NCBI RefSeq assembly: GCF_910593845.1
Contig: NZ_CAJVAS010000053.1
Coordinates: forward strand, 1 to 41,316
Direction: 5' to 3'
Origin: Paenibacillus solanacearum
Lineage (GTDB): Bacteria; Bacillota; Bacilli; Paenibacillales; NBRC-103111
Length of the DNA stretch: 41,316 nt
Shown here: piece after piece, positions 6,349 through 14,333 of the stretch
Position numbering within the stretch: the first letter of the stretch is position 1
Layout: each line of letters opens with the position of its first letter
Notes under the pieces: model-generated
What the model was told of the DNA's origin: nothing
Database searches by the model: none
What the model saw: the letters and a program-made list of their open reading frames with translations, nothing else
Program-made: the position numbers and the translations under genes

Positions 6349-6383
6349 AACCCCCCTTTCTCGGCATAAGAGAAAGGGGGTTC
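6349..6383. terminator. Intrinsic terminator after the orphan binding protein gene
   Basis: AACCCCCCTTTCTC and AGAGAAAGGGGGTT (6349-6382) form a long G+C-rich stem with a six-base loop. It lies 11 bases beyond the leftward stop at 6394. It could also stop rightward reading from the ArsR-type gene; the stretch 6151-6348 shows nothing else. Confidence 0.75.
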
Positions 6384-6393
6384 TTCGATTCGT

Positions 6394-7746
6394 TTACTTT
6401 TTCATATTCGCTTTCTTCTGCTCTACGGCCTTCGCCATCTCTTCCGCCGCATCCCTCAGCGCGGTATTGAGGTCCACTTTATCCAGAGTAATACGGTCGA
6501 ACGCTTTCTCCATCGATTTCTTCAGCTCGTTCGGGTTCGCTCCGATCAGCGATTTATCCCGCTTCGGCGGCGCGGAAGCCGGTTTGTATTTGTACACGGC
6601 GGGGATATTTTTCCCTTTCAGTTGCGGCACGTCCTGACCGATCGATTTGAAAATATCGCTCGTGTTTTTCAGCGAAGGGACAAGTCCCAGCGTTTTCGCC
6701 ATATCGAGCTGCACTTCGTCGGAGAGCATGTACGAAATAATGGCGAACGAGATATCCTTATGCTTGTTCGTTTGCGAGATGTACCAATAATACGCGCCCG
6801 GCTGGGAGCCTACGTTCGGCGCTTCCTTGAACGTCGGAATCGTCACCATATCCCAGTTCAGCTCTTCCGGGAATTCCAAATAACGGGTCAGCTGGTTGAC
6901 TTGCATCGCTACGTTCATATTTTTCTGGAATGCGGTATATTCATCGGTTTGCGAGCGTTTCTTCGGATCGCGGTTATTGTTCTCAATCAAGTAGAAGCGG
7001 CCCAGGTTGTCGATCAGCGTCTTCCAGCGCTCGGAATTGTTCATTTGATCGGCCTTCGGGTCCAGATACGGAATGGACAACTGATTATCCCGAAGCACGG
7101 CGCCGATAAAGGAGCTAAAGCCGCGGTATACTTGGCCGGCATCCACGCGCGTCATTTTTTTGGCAAGCTCGTACGTGTCGTCCCACGTCATCCCGTCCTT
7201 CGGATACGGCACGCCGAATTTATCGAACAGGCTTTTGTTATAGAACATCACCTGCACTTGCGAGGATGGCATCGGCAAGCCGTACAGCGCGCCGTCGGGA
7301 TTCGTATTCCGGATGCTGTCGATATGAACCGGGTCAAACCGGTTCAGGTCATAATTGTTTTTCTTCACGAGATCGGACATATCATAGGCAAGGCCCGTAT
7401 CGATAAGGAAGCCGTCGATATCGGATAAATTGCCGTACATGATGTCCGGATTTCTGCCGGATGCGACCAGGTCGGCGATCCCCGTTCCGGTGCCGCGGGG
7501 GATGAAGTCAATGGTGACGTTCGGAAATTTTTTCTTGATCCGGTCGCCATACAGCTTGTTGAAATATTCCTGATTGTCGGCGAATTGCGAAACAAACGTC
7601 AGCGTTACGGCTTCGTTATAATTGACTTCGTTTGGTTTGGACGCCGTCTCTCCCGCCTTCTTCTCCCCGCTGCTCGCGCATCCGGCGAGAACCGACGCCA
7701 TCATCGCTGCGGCCAGCAAGCCGGATGAAACTTTTGTTGTCAACAT
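6394..7746 (-). CDS. Extracellular sugar-binding lipoprotein (family 1 SBP), orphan
   Basis: This 450-residue protein has a lipoprotein signal peptide (LLAAAMMASVLAGC, lipidated Cys23) and a family 1 solute-binding fold: PDIMYGNLSDIDGFLIDTG near 130, ALYGLPMPSSQVQVMFYNKS, and NWDMVTIPTF. It would deliver an unknown sugar or oligosaccharide to an ABC importer, but no permease or ATPase gene is adjacent. Start 7746 is chosen because AGGGGAGG precedes it and the lipobox sits at the right distance. It lies downstream of a sensor kinase / regulator pair, so it may serve sensing instead of uptake. It is paralogous to 20253-21569. A perfect cre site overlaps its transcription start. Confidence 0.88.
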   Translation of the reverse strand: MLTTKVSSGLLAAAMMASVLAGCASSGEKKAGETASKPNEVNYNEAVTLTFVSQFADNQEYFNKLYGDRIKKKFPNVTIDFIPRGTGTGIADLVASGRNPDIMYGNLSDIDGFLIDTGLAYDMSDLVKKNNYDLNRFDPVHIDSIRNTNPDGALYGLPMPSSQVQVMFYNKSLFDKFGVPYPKDGMTWDDTYELAKKMTRVDAGQVYRGFSSFIGAVLRDNQLSIPYLDPKADQMNNSERWKTLIDNLGRFYLIENNNRDPKKRSQTDEYTAFQKNMNVAMQVNQLTRYLEFPEELNWDMVTIPTFKEAPNVGSQPGAYYWYISQTNKHKDISFAIISYMLSDEVQLDMAKTLGLVPSLKNTSDIFKSIGQDVPQLKGKNIPAVYKYKPASAPPKRDKSLIGANPNELKKSMEKAFDRITLDKVDLNTALRDAAEEMAKAVEQKKANMKK

Positions 7747-7768
7747 GATAAGCCTCCCCTTTTTGTAT

Positions 7769-7795
7769 ATGTATACGCTTTCATACATAATTATA
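7769..7795 (-). promoter_or_regulatory. Promoter -10 with a perfect cre (CcpA) site
   Basis: On the reverse strand TATAAT occupies 7795-7790. Immediately downstream, at 7784-7769, is ATGAAAGCGTATACAT, which matches every position of the consensus WTGNAARCGNWWWCAW. The site covers the expected start of transcription, a position where CcpA represses. The -35 box is not clear. Confidence 0.75.
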
Positions 7796-7969
7796 CTTCG
7801 AACGCTGCCCGAAATTCGATGTCGAATCCTCAGCAAAATTTGTCTAAAACTACTTTTATCCGCACGCGAAGACAACGTGTATCTTGTGCGTTATGACGCA
7901 CGGTATTGCCCGGCATCCGAACCCCTGCGCTGTAAGAGAGGTGAATCGCCTTCAACCTTGTTCCCCTCG

Positions 7970-8014
7970 CCCCCCCCCCCTGTCAAAGGCGCTTCTTCGC
8001 TGAAAGCGCCTTTT
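7970..8014. repeat. C11 tract and inverted repeat after the response regulator gene
   Basis: Eleven consecutive C (7970-7980) are followed by AAAGGCGCTT (7985-7994) and its partner AAGCGCCTTT (8004-8013). The hairpin lies 37-66 bases beyond the regulator stop at 8051 and may act as a terminator, although the T-run on the leftward strand is short (TTTG). Confidence 0.5.
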
Positions 8015-8050
8015 CCCTGGAAGGGGGTGATACCGCTGCTGCAGACCGCA

Positions 8051-8758
8051 TTATTGCGGACTGATCTTCGCAAACTTATAGCCGACTCCATGTACATTGA
8101 TGATATAGACGGGATTGGACGGGTCGGGCTCGATTTTTTTCCGCAAATTGCTGACATGCACAATGATCGTTCTCGTATCGTTGAAGCATTCCTGGCCCCA
8201 AATCTCCTTGAACAGCTGCTCGTGCGTAAACGTTTGATCCGGACGTGAAGCCAGGTAGCACAGCAGGTCGAATTCCTTGCGCGACAACGCCACCTCTTGC
8301 CCGTTCAGCCTGACGACACGACTCAAACGGTCGATCTGAACAGCGCCCGCCGTCAGCTTCAAATTCTGTGCGTCCGAGTCGCCGCCAGCCATATGCGGCC
8401 TGCGCAAATTGGCCCGCACCCGCGCCATGAGCTCGTTCGGGCTGAAGGGCTTCGTAATGTAATCGTCGCCGCCCATGTTCAGCCCGGTAATTTTATCGCT
8501 CTCGTCCTTCCGGCAGCTCAAAAACAAGATCGGCGCCGACGACATCGCGCGAATATCTTTGCATACGTCGAATCCGTCTTTGCCCGGAAGCAGCACGTCG
8601 AGGATCGCCAAATCCGGAAGCTCCGTTCTGGCCAATCGGACCGCATCGTCTCCATTATCGGCCAGTACAACCTCGTAATCGTTTTTTTGCAAATACAATC
8701 GGATGACTTCCCGAATTTCGGGATCGTCCTCCGCCACCAAAATTTTTTGTCCCGTCAT
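8051..8758 (-). CDS. OmpR/PhoB-type response regulator
   Basis: This 235-residue protein has a receiver domain at residues 4-116, with the acidic pocket DD at 11-12, phosphoacceptor Asp54 in AILDVLLPG, and Lys in YITKPFSP. A winged-helix effector domain follows at about 135-232 (LSRKEFDLLCYLASRPDQTF, TIIVHVSNLRKKIE, VHGVGYKF). It is encoded after and overlapping by ATGA the membrane kinase gene, so the two form a two-component pair. Likely targets are nearby carbohydrate genes such as the downstream binding protein, which is inference. Confidence 0.95.
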   Translation of the reverse strand: MTGQKILVAEDDPEIREVIRLYLQKNDYEVVLADNGDDAVRLARTELPDLAILDVLLPGKDGFDVCKDIRAMSSAPILFLSCRKDESDKITGLNMGGDDYITKPFSPNELMARVRANLRRPHMAGGDSDAQNLKLTAGAVQIDRLSRVVRLNGQEVALSRKEFDLLCYLASRPDQTFTHEQLFKEIWGQECFNDTRTIIVHVSNLRKKIEPDPSNPVYIINVHGVGYKFAKISPQ

Positions 8759-10938
8759 GTCCCGTCACCTACCGTCTGATATATGCCTGCTTTCGAAGCG
8801 GAGCGGCTCGTCCGGGTCGGGATCGTGAAGCAGATGACCGTTCCTCGCTGCTTTCCGGTCCGTTCCACCCAGATCCGCCCGCCGTGATACTCCACGATTT
8901 CCTTCGAGATGGATAGGCCGAGTCCCTTCCCCCCGACGGATTCGTTCCGCGCTTTGTTGCTTGTATAAAAACGATCGAATACGTAGGGCAAGTCCTCCGG
9001 CCGGATGCCCGACCCGGAATCGCTGACGCTCACCCGCATCTCGCTTCCGTTGTCATGCATCTCGACGGCGATCGTCCCGCCCGAAGGCGTAAACTTGATC
9101 GCGTTGAAAATAAGGTTGGAATAAGCCTGATGGAGCCGCTCCGTATCCACTTCAACCATGGAAAAGCCTTCTCCGCCGCCCTTGTCCCGGAACACGGTCA
9201 GCGTGTACTCAATACCCGCTCCCCTCGCATCCAGCTCGTATCGGGCAAACAGCCGCTCGATCAGCCGATCCGTCGTTACCGGCTCCTGTTTAAAAGCGAC
9301 TTGCCTTGCCTCCAGCTGAGACAGCTGAAACAAATCCTCGATCAGCCGGTCCATCCCGACGACCTTGCTGTGGATGACGCGAAGATAGCGCTCCTGCTGT
9401 TCCTCCGAGTCAACCATGCGGTCCAGAATCGCCTCGATATAGCACTGAATCGTCGTCATCGGCGTTCCCAGATCATGCGAAATGTTGCTGATCAAGTGGC
9501 TTCGTGACGTCTCCAGTCGGGACAACTCGTCGTTCGACCGTATCAGCGCCTCGTTCGCCTGCTCCAGATCGTAGGTGCGCTCGGCGATTTTTTCATGCAG
9601 CCCGTTATTCAGCTCGGTCAGCTCGGACGACAGCTTCTCCACGCTGACGAACGCCCGCGACAGCTTGATGGACAGCATCGCCGCCTGCGAGAAAATGAAG
9701 ATGAGCAGTCCAAACGCCGACATCCGGTCCGTCGTCGCAACGAGCTGATGCGCATAGAGCATGTCGTTCACGATCGAAGTGCCGAGCACAAGGCAGGATA
9801 TGAGCAATATGCCGCTGCCCTCCCGCTTCCGGATGCAAGCGAACACGGCGATACTCATCACATATACGATCGCCGCAACCACGACCAGCTGCAGCGGGAC
9901 AAGCCCCTGCGTGAAAATCAATGTCGGCAGCACGGCAATGACGACCGAATAGCTTACGGTCAGGATGCAAAAGGCGGCGTTCATGAGCCGGGAGCTTTCT
10001 TTGGGATACAAGCTGGAAAAAAACAAAATGAACAGCGGGAGACTCAAAGCGGCGCTCAAATATTCCAAATTGATTTCCAGCGTCCAGTTAAAACCCGGAA
10101 TCGCTTTCGTAATGACGATCTCGCCGAGCAGCGTCATCCGGATGCCGAACAGCAGGCAAAACAAGCCGAAGTACAGCATCGACATTTCTTTGGTCCTGAC
10201 GGCGAACAGCCCCATGTGGTACAAGCCCATGATCAGCAGACAGCCGATAAGCAGCATGTCGAAGCCGACGGCCAGCTCCTTGGTCCGGATAATGTCTTTG
10301 GCGGCGCCGAGCTCGATCGGCTGCCGAAGCCCGCCCCGCTGATGGCTGAAGTTAGCCACCTCAATGACGATCTCCATCTCCGATTGCAGCGTGGGCGCTA
10401 CCGCGACTTCCGGCGCAAACTGCGGGACCGCCGTTTCTTCCGTTGTTCCAAGCTGCCCGGTGGAAGCGATCGCCTTGCCGTTCACCCACAGCTTGTAGGA
10501 GGTGCTGACAGCCGGCACGCGCAGCGCCAGCTCCTCTTCCCCCTCCGGCAGCAAGACGGTCAACCGGTACGTGGCGTAGCCTTCGCCGGAGAGCGGCGTC
10601 CCGTCCACAACGGTGCCGTTCCAGGACCCGGGCACCTTGATCGTTTGCTCCGGCGGCGGAGAAGTCCCGTTCCCCGCGTCGCTATCCGTAAGCAGCAGCT
10701 GCTTCCAGGAAAAGGACCACTCCCCGTTCAAGGGCAGCGTGCCGTCCTTCTGCCAATTCCAGCCGGTTAAATCCAGCGTCCCGTTCGCCGCCCGGGGGTA
10801 CGCCTTGTCCGGCCAAAAGACGCGTTCAGCGGCGAACACGGTCATCCCCAGCGCCAGCAGGAGCAGCAGCGCAATGGCCAGCCGCTTGTAAATCTTCCCC
10901 GCCAACCATCCTTGTCTAAAGCTCTTCCGCCTCAACAT
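8755..10938 (-). CDS. 7TM-DISM-type sensor histidine kinase
   Basis: The product has 727 residues. An N-terminal membrane segment (20-36) precedes an extracytoplasmic beta-sandwich resembling a galactose-binding or 7TMR-DISM ligand domain at about 50-215 (LNGEWSFSWKQL, KVPGSWNG, YATYRLTVLLPEG, LWVNGKAIASTG). Seven or so membrane helices follow at 222-425, then a coiled-coil linker. The dimerisation domain has His488 in NISHDLGTP, and an ATPase domain follows (NLIFNAIKF, DSGSGI, GGKGLGLSI). Its 3' end overlaps the regulator by ATGA. Its start overlaps the end of the amidase gene by 23 bp, with no good ribosome binding site, so expression probably depends on amidase translation. The signal is unknown; a carbohydrate or cell-wall fragment would fit. 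Confidence 0.92.
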   Translation of the reverse strand: MLRRKSFRQGWLAGKIYKRLAIALLLLLALGMTVFAAERVFWPDKAYPRAANGTLDLTGWNWQKDGTLPLNGEWSFSWKQLLLTDSDAGNGTSPPPEQTIKVPGSWNGTVVDGTPLSGEGYATYRLTVLLPEGEEELALRVPAVSTSYKLWVNGKAIASTGQLGTTEETAVPQFAPEVAVAPTLQSEMEIVIEVANFSHQRGGLRQPIELGAAKDIIRTKELAVGFDMLLIGCLLIMGLYHMGLFAVRTKEMSMLYFGLFCLLFGIRMTLLGEIVITKAIPGFNWTLEINLEYLSAALSLPLFILFFSSLYPKESSRLMNAAFCILTVSYSVVIAVLPTLIFTQGLVPLQLVVVAAIVYVMSIAVFACIRKREGSGILLISCLVLGTSIVNDMLYAHQLVATTDRMSAFGLLIFIFSQAAMLSIKLSRAFVSVEKLSSELTELNNGLHEKIAERTYDLEQANEALIRSNDELSRLETSRSHLISNISHDLGTPMTTIQCYIEAILDRMVDSEEQQERYLRVIHSKVVGMDRLIEDLFQLSQLEARQVAFKQEPVTTDRLIERLFARYELDARGAGIEYTLTVFRDKGGGEGFSMVEVDTERLHQAYSNLIFNAIKFTPSGGTIAVEMHDNGSEMRVSVSDSGSGIRPEDLPYVFDRFYTSNKARNESVGGKGLGLSISKEIVEYHGGRIWVERTGKQRGTVICFTIPTRTSRSASKAGIYQTVGDGT

Positions 10939-11848
10939 ACTTCATGATTCCCTCCGCGATTCCGCTCGCCAGCTGTTGTTGATAATCCGGATCCGATAAC
11001 AGCGTATCTTCCTCCGGGTTCGTCATAAAGCCGAGCTCGACCAGCACGACCGGCACTTCCGACCAGTTAAATCCGGATAAGTCGCTGCGTGCCGACAAGC
11101 CTCTGCCCTTCGAGCCGGTCGCTTCCCGGAGTCCGGTTAAGATTTCGGCGGCGGCAGCCCGGCTCGGCTCGGCAATTGGGCCCGCCAAGGAAGCCGCAGC
11201 GGACGGATACAGCACGGAAAAGCCCCGGGTCTTCGGAGAAGCGTCGCCATCGGCATGAATCCGAATCGCCAGCGCGGCGCCGGCCTCGTTGGCCAGCTCG
11301 GCCCGCTCCTTGTTGCTGATATCGACATCGTGGCTCTCCCGGGTCATGAGCACCTCGAATCCCCGGCGCATCAGTTCCTCCTTCAACAGCACGGATACTT
11401 CCAGATTGAGCGCATACTCCGGCTTGCGGGTTTGCACGCCGACCGTTCCGGAAGATACCTTCGGCTTCGTCGCGCGGGTATCCGGCCCTACCGGCTCCGG
11501 CTCGTTGTTGCCCTTGCGCTGATGGCCGGGATCGATCACAATGAGCCGGGCCGGCCGGGCGGCCTGCTCCGGCTCGGCGGCCGACGCTTCAGCCTGCTCC
11601 TCGGCGGCTGGCGATGCAGCTAGCTGCGGTTCCGTGCGTTCGGACGCGGGAAGCGCTGTCTGCACCGGGGCCGGCTCCGGCAGGCTCTGCTGCATCGTTT
11701 CCGGCGCCTCTCCTGCGGGCGCATGCGCGCCGTACGGCAGCCAATAGAACAGCCATAACACCGCCACAACGGCTGCCGCCGTGCTGCTCAGCTTGATCAT
11801 CCGCTGCGGACGGCGCTTGCGGCCGCCGGACGCTCCGTTTGGTTCCAA
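10916..11848 (-). CDS. N-acetylmuramoyl-L-alanine amidase (Amidase_3), membrane anchored
   Basis: This 310-residue protein has one membrane segment at about 18-40, a Pro/Ala/Glu-rich spacer to about residue 100, and a zinc amidase domain. Zinc-site motifs are IDPGH near 105, LNLEVSVLL, IRIHADGD, and VVLVELGFMTNPEED with the catalytic Glu. Such enzymes cut the bond between muramic acid and L-Ala in peptidoglycan. Unlike secreted versions, it should stay tethered outside the membrane. Start TTG at 11848 is preferred because of GGAGGAGGAG six bases upstream; an ATG at 11800 has no such site. It leads a group with the sensor kinase and regulator, suggesting wall-linked signalling. The gap 11849-12139 shows no gene. 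Confidence 0.9.
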   Translation of the reverse strand: MEPNGASGGRKRRPQRMIKLSSTAAAVVAVLWLFYWLPYGAHAPAGEAPETMQQSLPEPAPVQTALPASERTEPQLAASPAAEEQAEASAAEPEQAARPARLIVIDPGHQRKGNNEPEPVGPDTRATKPKVSSGTVGVQTRKPEYALNLEVSVLLKEELMRRGFEVLMTRESHDVDISNKERAELANEAGAALAIRIHADGDASPKTRGFSVLYPSAAASLAGPIAEPSRAAAAEILTGLREATGSKGRGLSARSDLSGFNWSEVPVVLVELGFMTNPEEDTLLSDPDYQQQLASGIAEGIMKYVEAEEL

Positions 11849-12139
11849 GCCGGTCTCCTCCTCCTCTTGAATCGCGGGCCGAATACGTCATGCGGCTTCG
11901 CCCGAATAGGCCTGCCGACATGTTCCAGCTCCGCTCCGCTGATAACGAATCGCTCTGAATCTTGAAAAAAGTATGTTGTTAATTCGCCGGCAGCCCAAAA
12001 AATTCCTGCTTTTTCGACATAAACCTCTCTCTTTTCGCCTATGGATATTCGAGCGGTTGTGGGGGGCAAGCCGCAGCTCTTCAACACGAGGCTGTATGGG
12101 GCTGTAGTCCGCGCCGGACGCCTGCTTGGCACGCGCGAA

Positions 12140-12167
12140 AGCCCGGTTCCAATCGACCGGGCTTTCT
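12140..12167 (-). terminator. Intrinsic terminator after the DUF2334 gene
   Basis: AAAGCCCGGT and ACCGGGCTTT pair around an eight-base loop, ten bases after the leftward stop at 12177. The T-run is short (TTTCG), so efficiency is uncertain. Confidence 0.65.
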
Positions 12168-12176
12168 CCCTGCGTA

Positions 12177-14096
12177 TTATTGTAGATGAACAAAAGATAA
12201 GGCCGTATCCAAATATCCGTCCGCATGATTCATGAGGCCGAGGTCGCTCTTCCCGTTCCCGTCGAAATCGGCAATCACCAGTTCCGCATCGGCCCCCGGT
12301 CGTCCCCATGGGCCGAAGGTCGATAGCTGCCGCCACTGCGCTTCGCTGTTTCGCAAATAAACCGCATATTTCATCGTCGCCGGATCGAATCGAATCACGT
12401 CCTCCAGCCCGTCGCCGTTGAAATCGCCGAACTTGAGCAAGCCGGCCTCGTTCGGCAGCCCGGTATCCGTTCGCCCGAAGCTCCATTCCAGCGCAGACGT
12501 GTCCGGCCGGAGCTGGATTCCGGAGGACGCCCTGTTCCGCGCGACAAAGATCGTCCCGTCCTGGCGCGGCTGTATTTCGCTCTTCAGCGCGTTTCTGAAG
12601 CGGTACGGCTTCAGCGGCTGCATGTCGCCCTGCCGAATCCGCCAGCCGTACAGTTCCAGCTTGTCAAGCGACAACCCGGCGACGACCATATCGCCGTTCG
12701 GCTGGCGAAGCGCGAACAGCCGGCTCCAGCGGTTCGCTTCGATCTTCCAGCTGCCCTGCTTCACGAATCGGCCGCCGTCCGAGACCAGGCGCTCCAGCTG
12801 GCCGTCTGCGTTCGCCACCCACAAGGTGCAAGGGCCGGCTTCGTCGCGCCCGCTGACCGTGGCGGCCGAGCCCTTCACGTAACCGACGCGCCCCCATTCG
12901 GCCGGAGGCGGCGCCGCTTCGTTACGCAGTCCGCGGTACCGCCCCTCCGTAACGTAGACGGTGCCGCTCCGCGCATCGAGGTGGATGATGTCAAGCTGAC
13001 CGTCGCCGTTCGCATCGGCCAGCAGCGGGTAGCCCTTCTCCCTCGCTCCCCCGGAGACGGCGGGCAGCCTGGCGCTGGCCGACGGGGTGAACGGCACGTA
13101 ATCCTGAATGGAATAGAACGTGTAGCCTTTCGCTTTCAGCCCCGACACCAGCTTGTGCAGCAGGCTCTTCCCGGAGCCCGCGTACCGGTACTCCGGTATG
13201 CCGTCCCGCATCGCCTGCTCGCCGTCCGCGTCCGTTACTTTCTCCATATACTTGAATTCCAAAAACGGATGAAAGAAAAAGGAAGTGACCATGCCGCTTT
13301 TCCCCATCCGGTCCAAAATCATCTTCTCGTCCTTGTTGGACGGAATGTAGTCCAGCGGCGTAGGGACATAAGCCGCGCCGAGCGTCGACGCGCCGTAGCC
13401 GTTATTGCGGCCGCTCGTATATTGAACTGCCGGGGCGTTCCGGTTCGTCTGCACGTCCGCCTGGTAATGGAGCCCGAAGTAGGACCGGAACATCCGATCC
13501 TGCTCCGCGGTCGTATGATAATGCGGCGCCTCCCAGAACTGGGGCTTCAATCCGATGTTCGTGAAGATCGCAAGCCCTTCCTTGATACGACGCTCCGCAA
13601 ACCCCGCAGTCTTCGTTTCTTTCAAACCGTCCACATTGAACTCGTTGCCGATGCCGGACTCCTGATGACCGTCGTCGCGCCGGACGTCGCCCACCTGGTG
13701 CGTATAGCCATGCATGCCGAGCGTCGCTCCGCCGCCCACCGCCTCGCGCAGCACCTGGCGAAAGGAAACGGCGTACGGATCGGCGGGATCGTCGAGACGC
13801 AGGTCGTAACGCGGACCGTCCTTCGGAATATCGATCCAGCGGGGGATCACCGCCAGATGATATGTCACGCCTTCCTCACGAAGATATTCGAACACGGCTC
13901 TCAGCTTGCCAAGCTGCTCAGGCGAGCCGTATTGTCCGCCCGGACCGATATCCTCCAGCCGCATCATCGCAAACTTGGGCACCCGCCCTTCCCCTTCGGC
14001 CGTCATGATCATCTGAACGGCGACCAGTATGCTGACAGCCAGCGCGGACAGCGCATAGCGCAGCCATGTTTGTTTGCGGATCCGTTTCACCGTCAT
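12177..14096 (-). CDS. DUF2334 deacetylase-like protein with FG-GAP/VCBS repeats
   Basis: The product has 639 residues. A signal or anchor helix (12-31) precedes a DUF2334 domain at about 40-345, a polysaccharide-deacetylase-like fold. Putative metal ligands are Glu48/Asp49 in MRLEDIGPGG and His129-x3-His133 in GMHGYTH; HYHTTAEQD and FFFHPFLEF are further His motifs. The C-terminal part carries calcium-binding-type repeats: LLADANGDGQLDII near 362, FGDFNGDGLEDVI near 570 and IADFDGNGKSDL near 612, typical of FG-GAP propellers. It probably acts on an exopolysaccharide or wall glycan outside the cell. No glycan operon is adjacent. Control may involve CcpA and Spo0A, judging by sites upstream. 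Confidence 0.82.
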   Translation of the reverse strand: MTVKRIRKQTWLRYALSALAVSILVAVQMIMTAEGEGRVPKFAMMRLEDIGPGGQYGSPEQLGKLRAVFEYLREEGVTYHLAVIPRWIDIPKDGPRYDLRLDDPADPYAVSFRQVLREAVGGGATLGMHGYTHQVGDVRRDDGHQESGIGNEFNVDGLKETKTAGFAERRIKEGLAIFTNIGLKPQFWEAPHYHTTAEQDRMFRSYFGLHYQADVQTNRNAPAVQYTSGRNNGYGASTLGAAYVPTPLDYIPSNKDEKMILDRMGKSGMVTSFFFHPFLEFKYMEKVTDADGEQAMRDGIPEYRYAGSGKSLLHKLVSGLKAKGYTFYSIQDYVPFTPSASARLPAVSGGAREKGYPLLADANGDGQLDIIHLDARSGTVYVTEGRYRGLRNEAAPPPAEWGRVGYVKGSAATVSGRDEAGPCTLWVANADGQLERLVSDGGRFVKQGSWKIEANRWSRLFALRQPNGDMVVAGLSLDKLELYGWRIRQGDMQPLKPYRFRNALKSEIQPRQDGTIFVARNRASSGIQLRPDTSALEWSFGRTDTGLPNEAGLLKFGDFNGDGLEDVIRFDPATMKYAVYLRNSEAQWRQLSTFGPWGRPGADAELVIADFDGNGKSDLGLMNHADGYLDTALSFVHLQ

Positions 14097-14153
14097 CGAG
14101 CTCCCCTCAGGCTGTCCAATCGCGGAGACATATCCAACGGATGTGCCCCAGGA

Positions 14154-14205
14154 ATTATAAAGCGCTTACAAGATATGATGTAATTATTTTAGCAGAAATT
14201 CGACA
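14154..14205 (-). promoter_or_regulatory. Promoter with cre-like element and Spo0A box
   Basis: On the reverse strand TTACAT (14183-14178) and TATAAT (14159-14154) are 18 bases apart, upstream of the DUF2334 gene. The spacer holds TTGTAAGCGCTTTATA (14171-14156), which keeps the AAGCGCTT core of a CcpA site but misses the last CA. At 14205-14199 is TGTCGAA, a match to the Spo0A box, about 16 bases above the -35. Confidence 0.5.
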
Positions 14206-14266
14206 AAACGAATACGGTTTATTTTTAGCGAAATTATTAAACTCATTTTATTATTACAGTTCTCAT

Positions 14267-14295
14267 TTACGCGCAATTCCCTTGACTGATATAAT
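14267..14295 (+). promoter_or_regulatory. Probable arsB promoter
   Basis: TATAAT at 14290-14295 has a weak TTACGC at 14267-14272, 17 bases upstream. The ATG at 14334 follows GGAGGCGC. No ArsR operator-like palindrome was recognised by eye. Confidence 0.4.
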
Positions 14296-14333
14296 GATAT
14301 GAATGTCTTTTTTCTAACGTCCGGAGGCGCATC

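Noticed and set aside
7970..7980. C11 homopolymer as a possible phase-variation tract
   Set aside because: It lies outside coding sequence between the regulator stop and the next gene and does not sit in a promoter spacer that I can define.
9595..10770. Long rightward frame opposite the sensor kinase
   Set aside because: Long antisense frames are common in G+C-rich genes. The protein is Arg/Gln/His rich without domains, while the opposite strand encodes clear kinase motifs.
12981..14183. 400-residue rightward frame opposite the DUF2334 gene
   Set aside because: It shows no family motifs and an Arg/His-rich composition. The leftward frame has signal, domain and repeat motifs.
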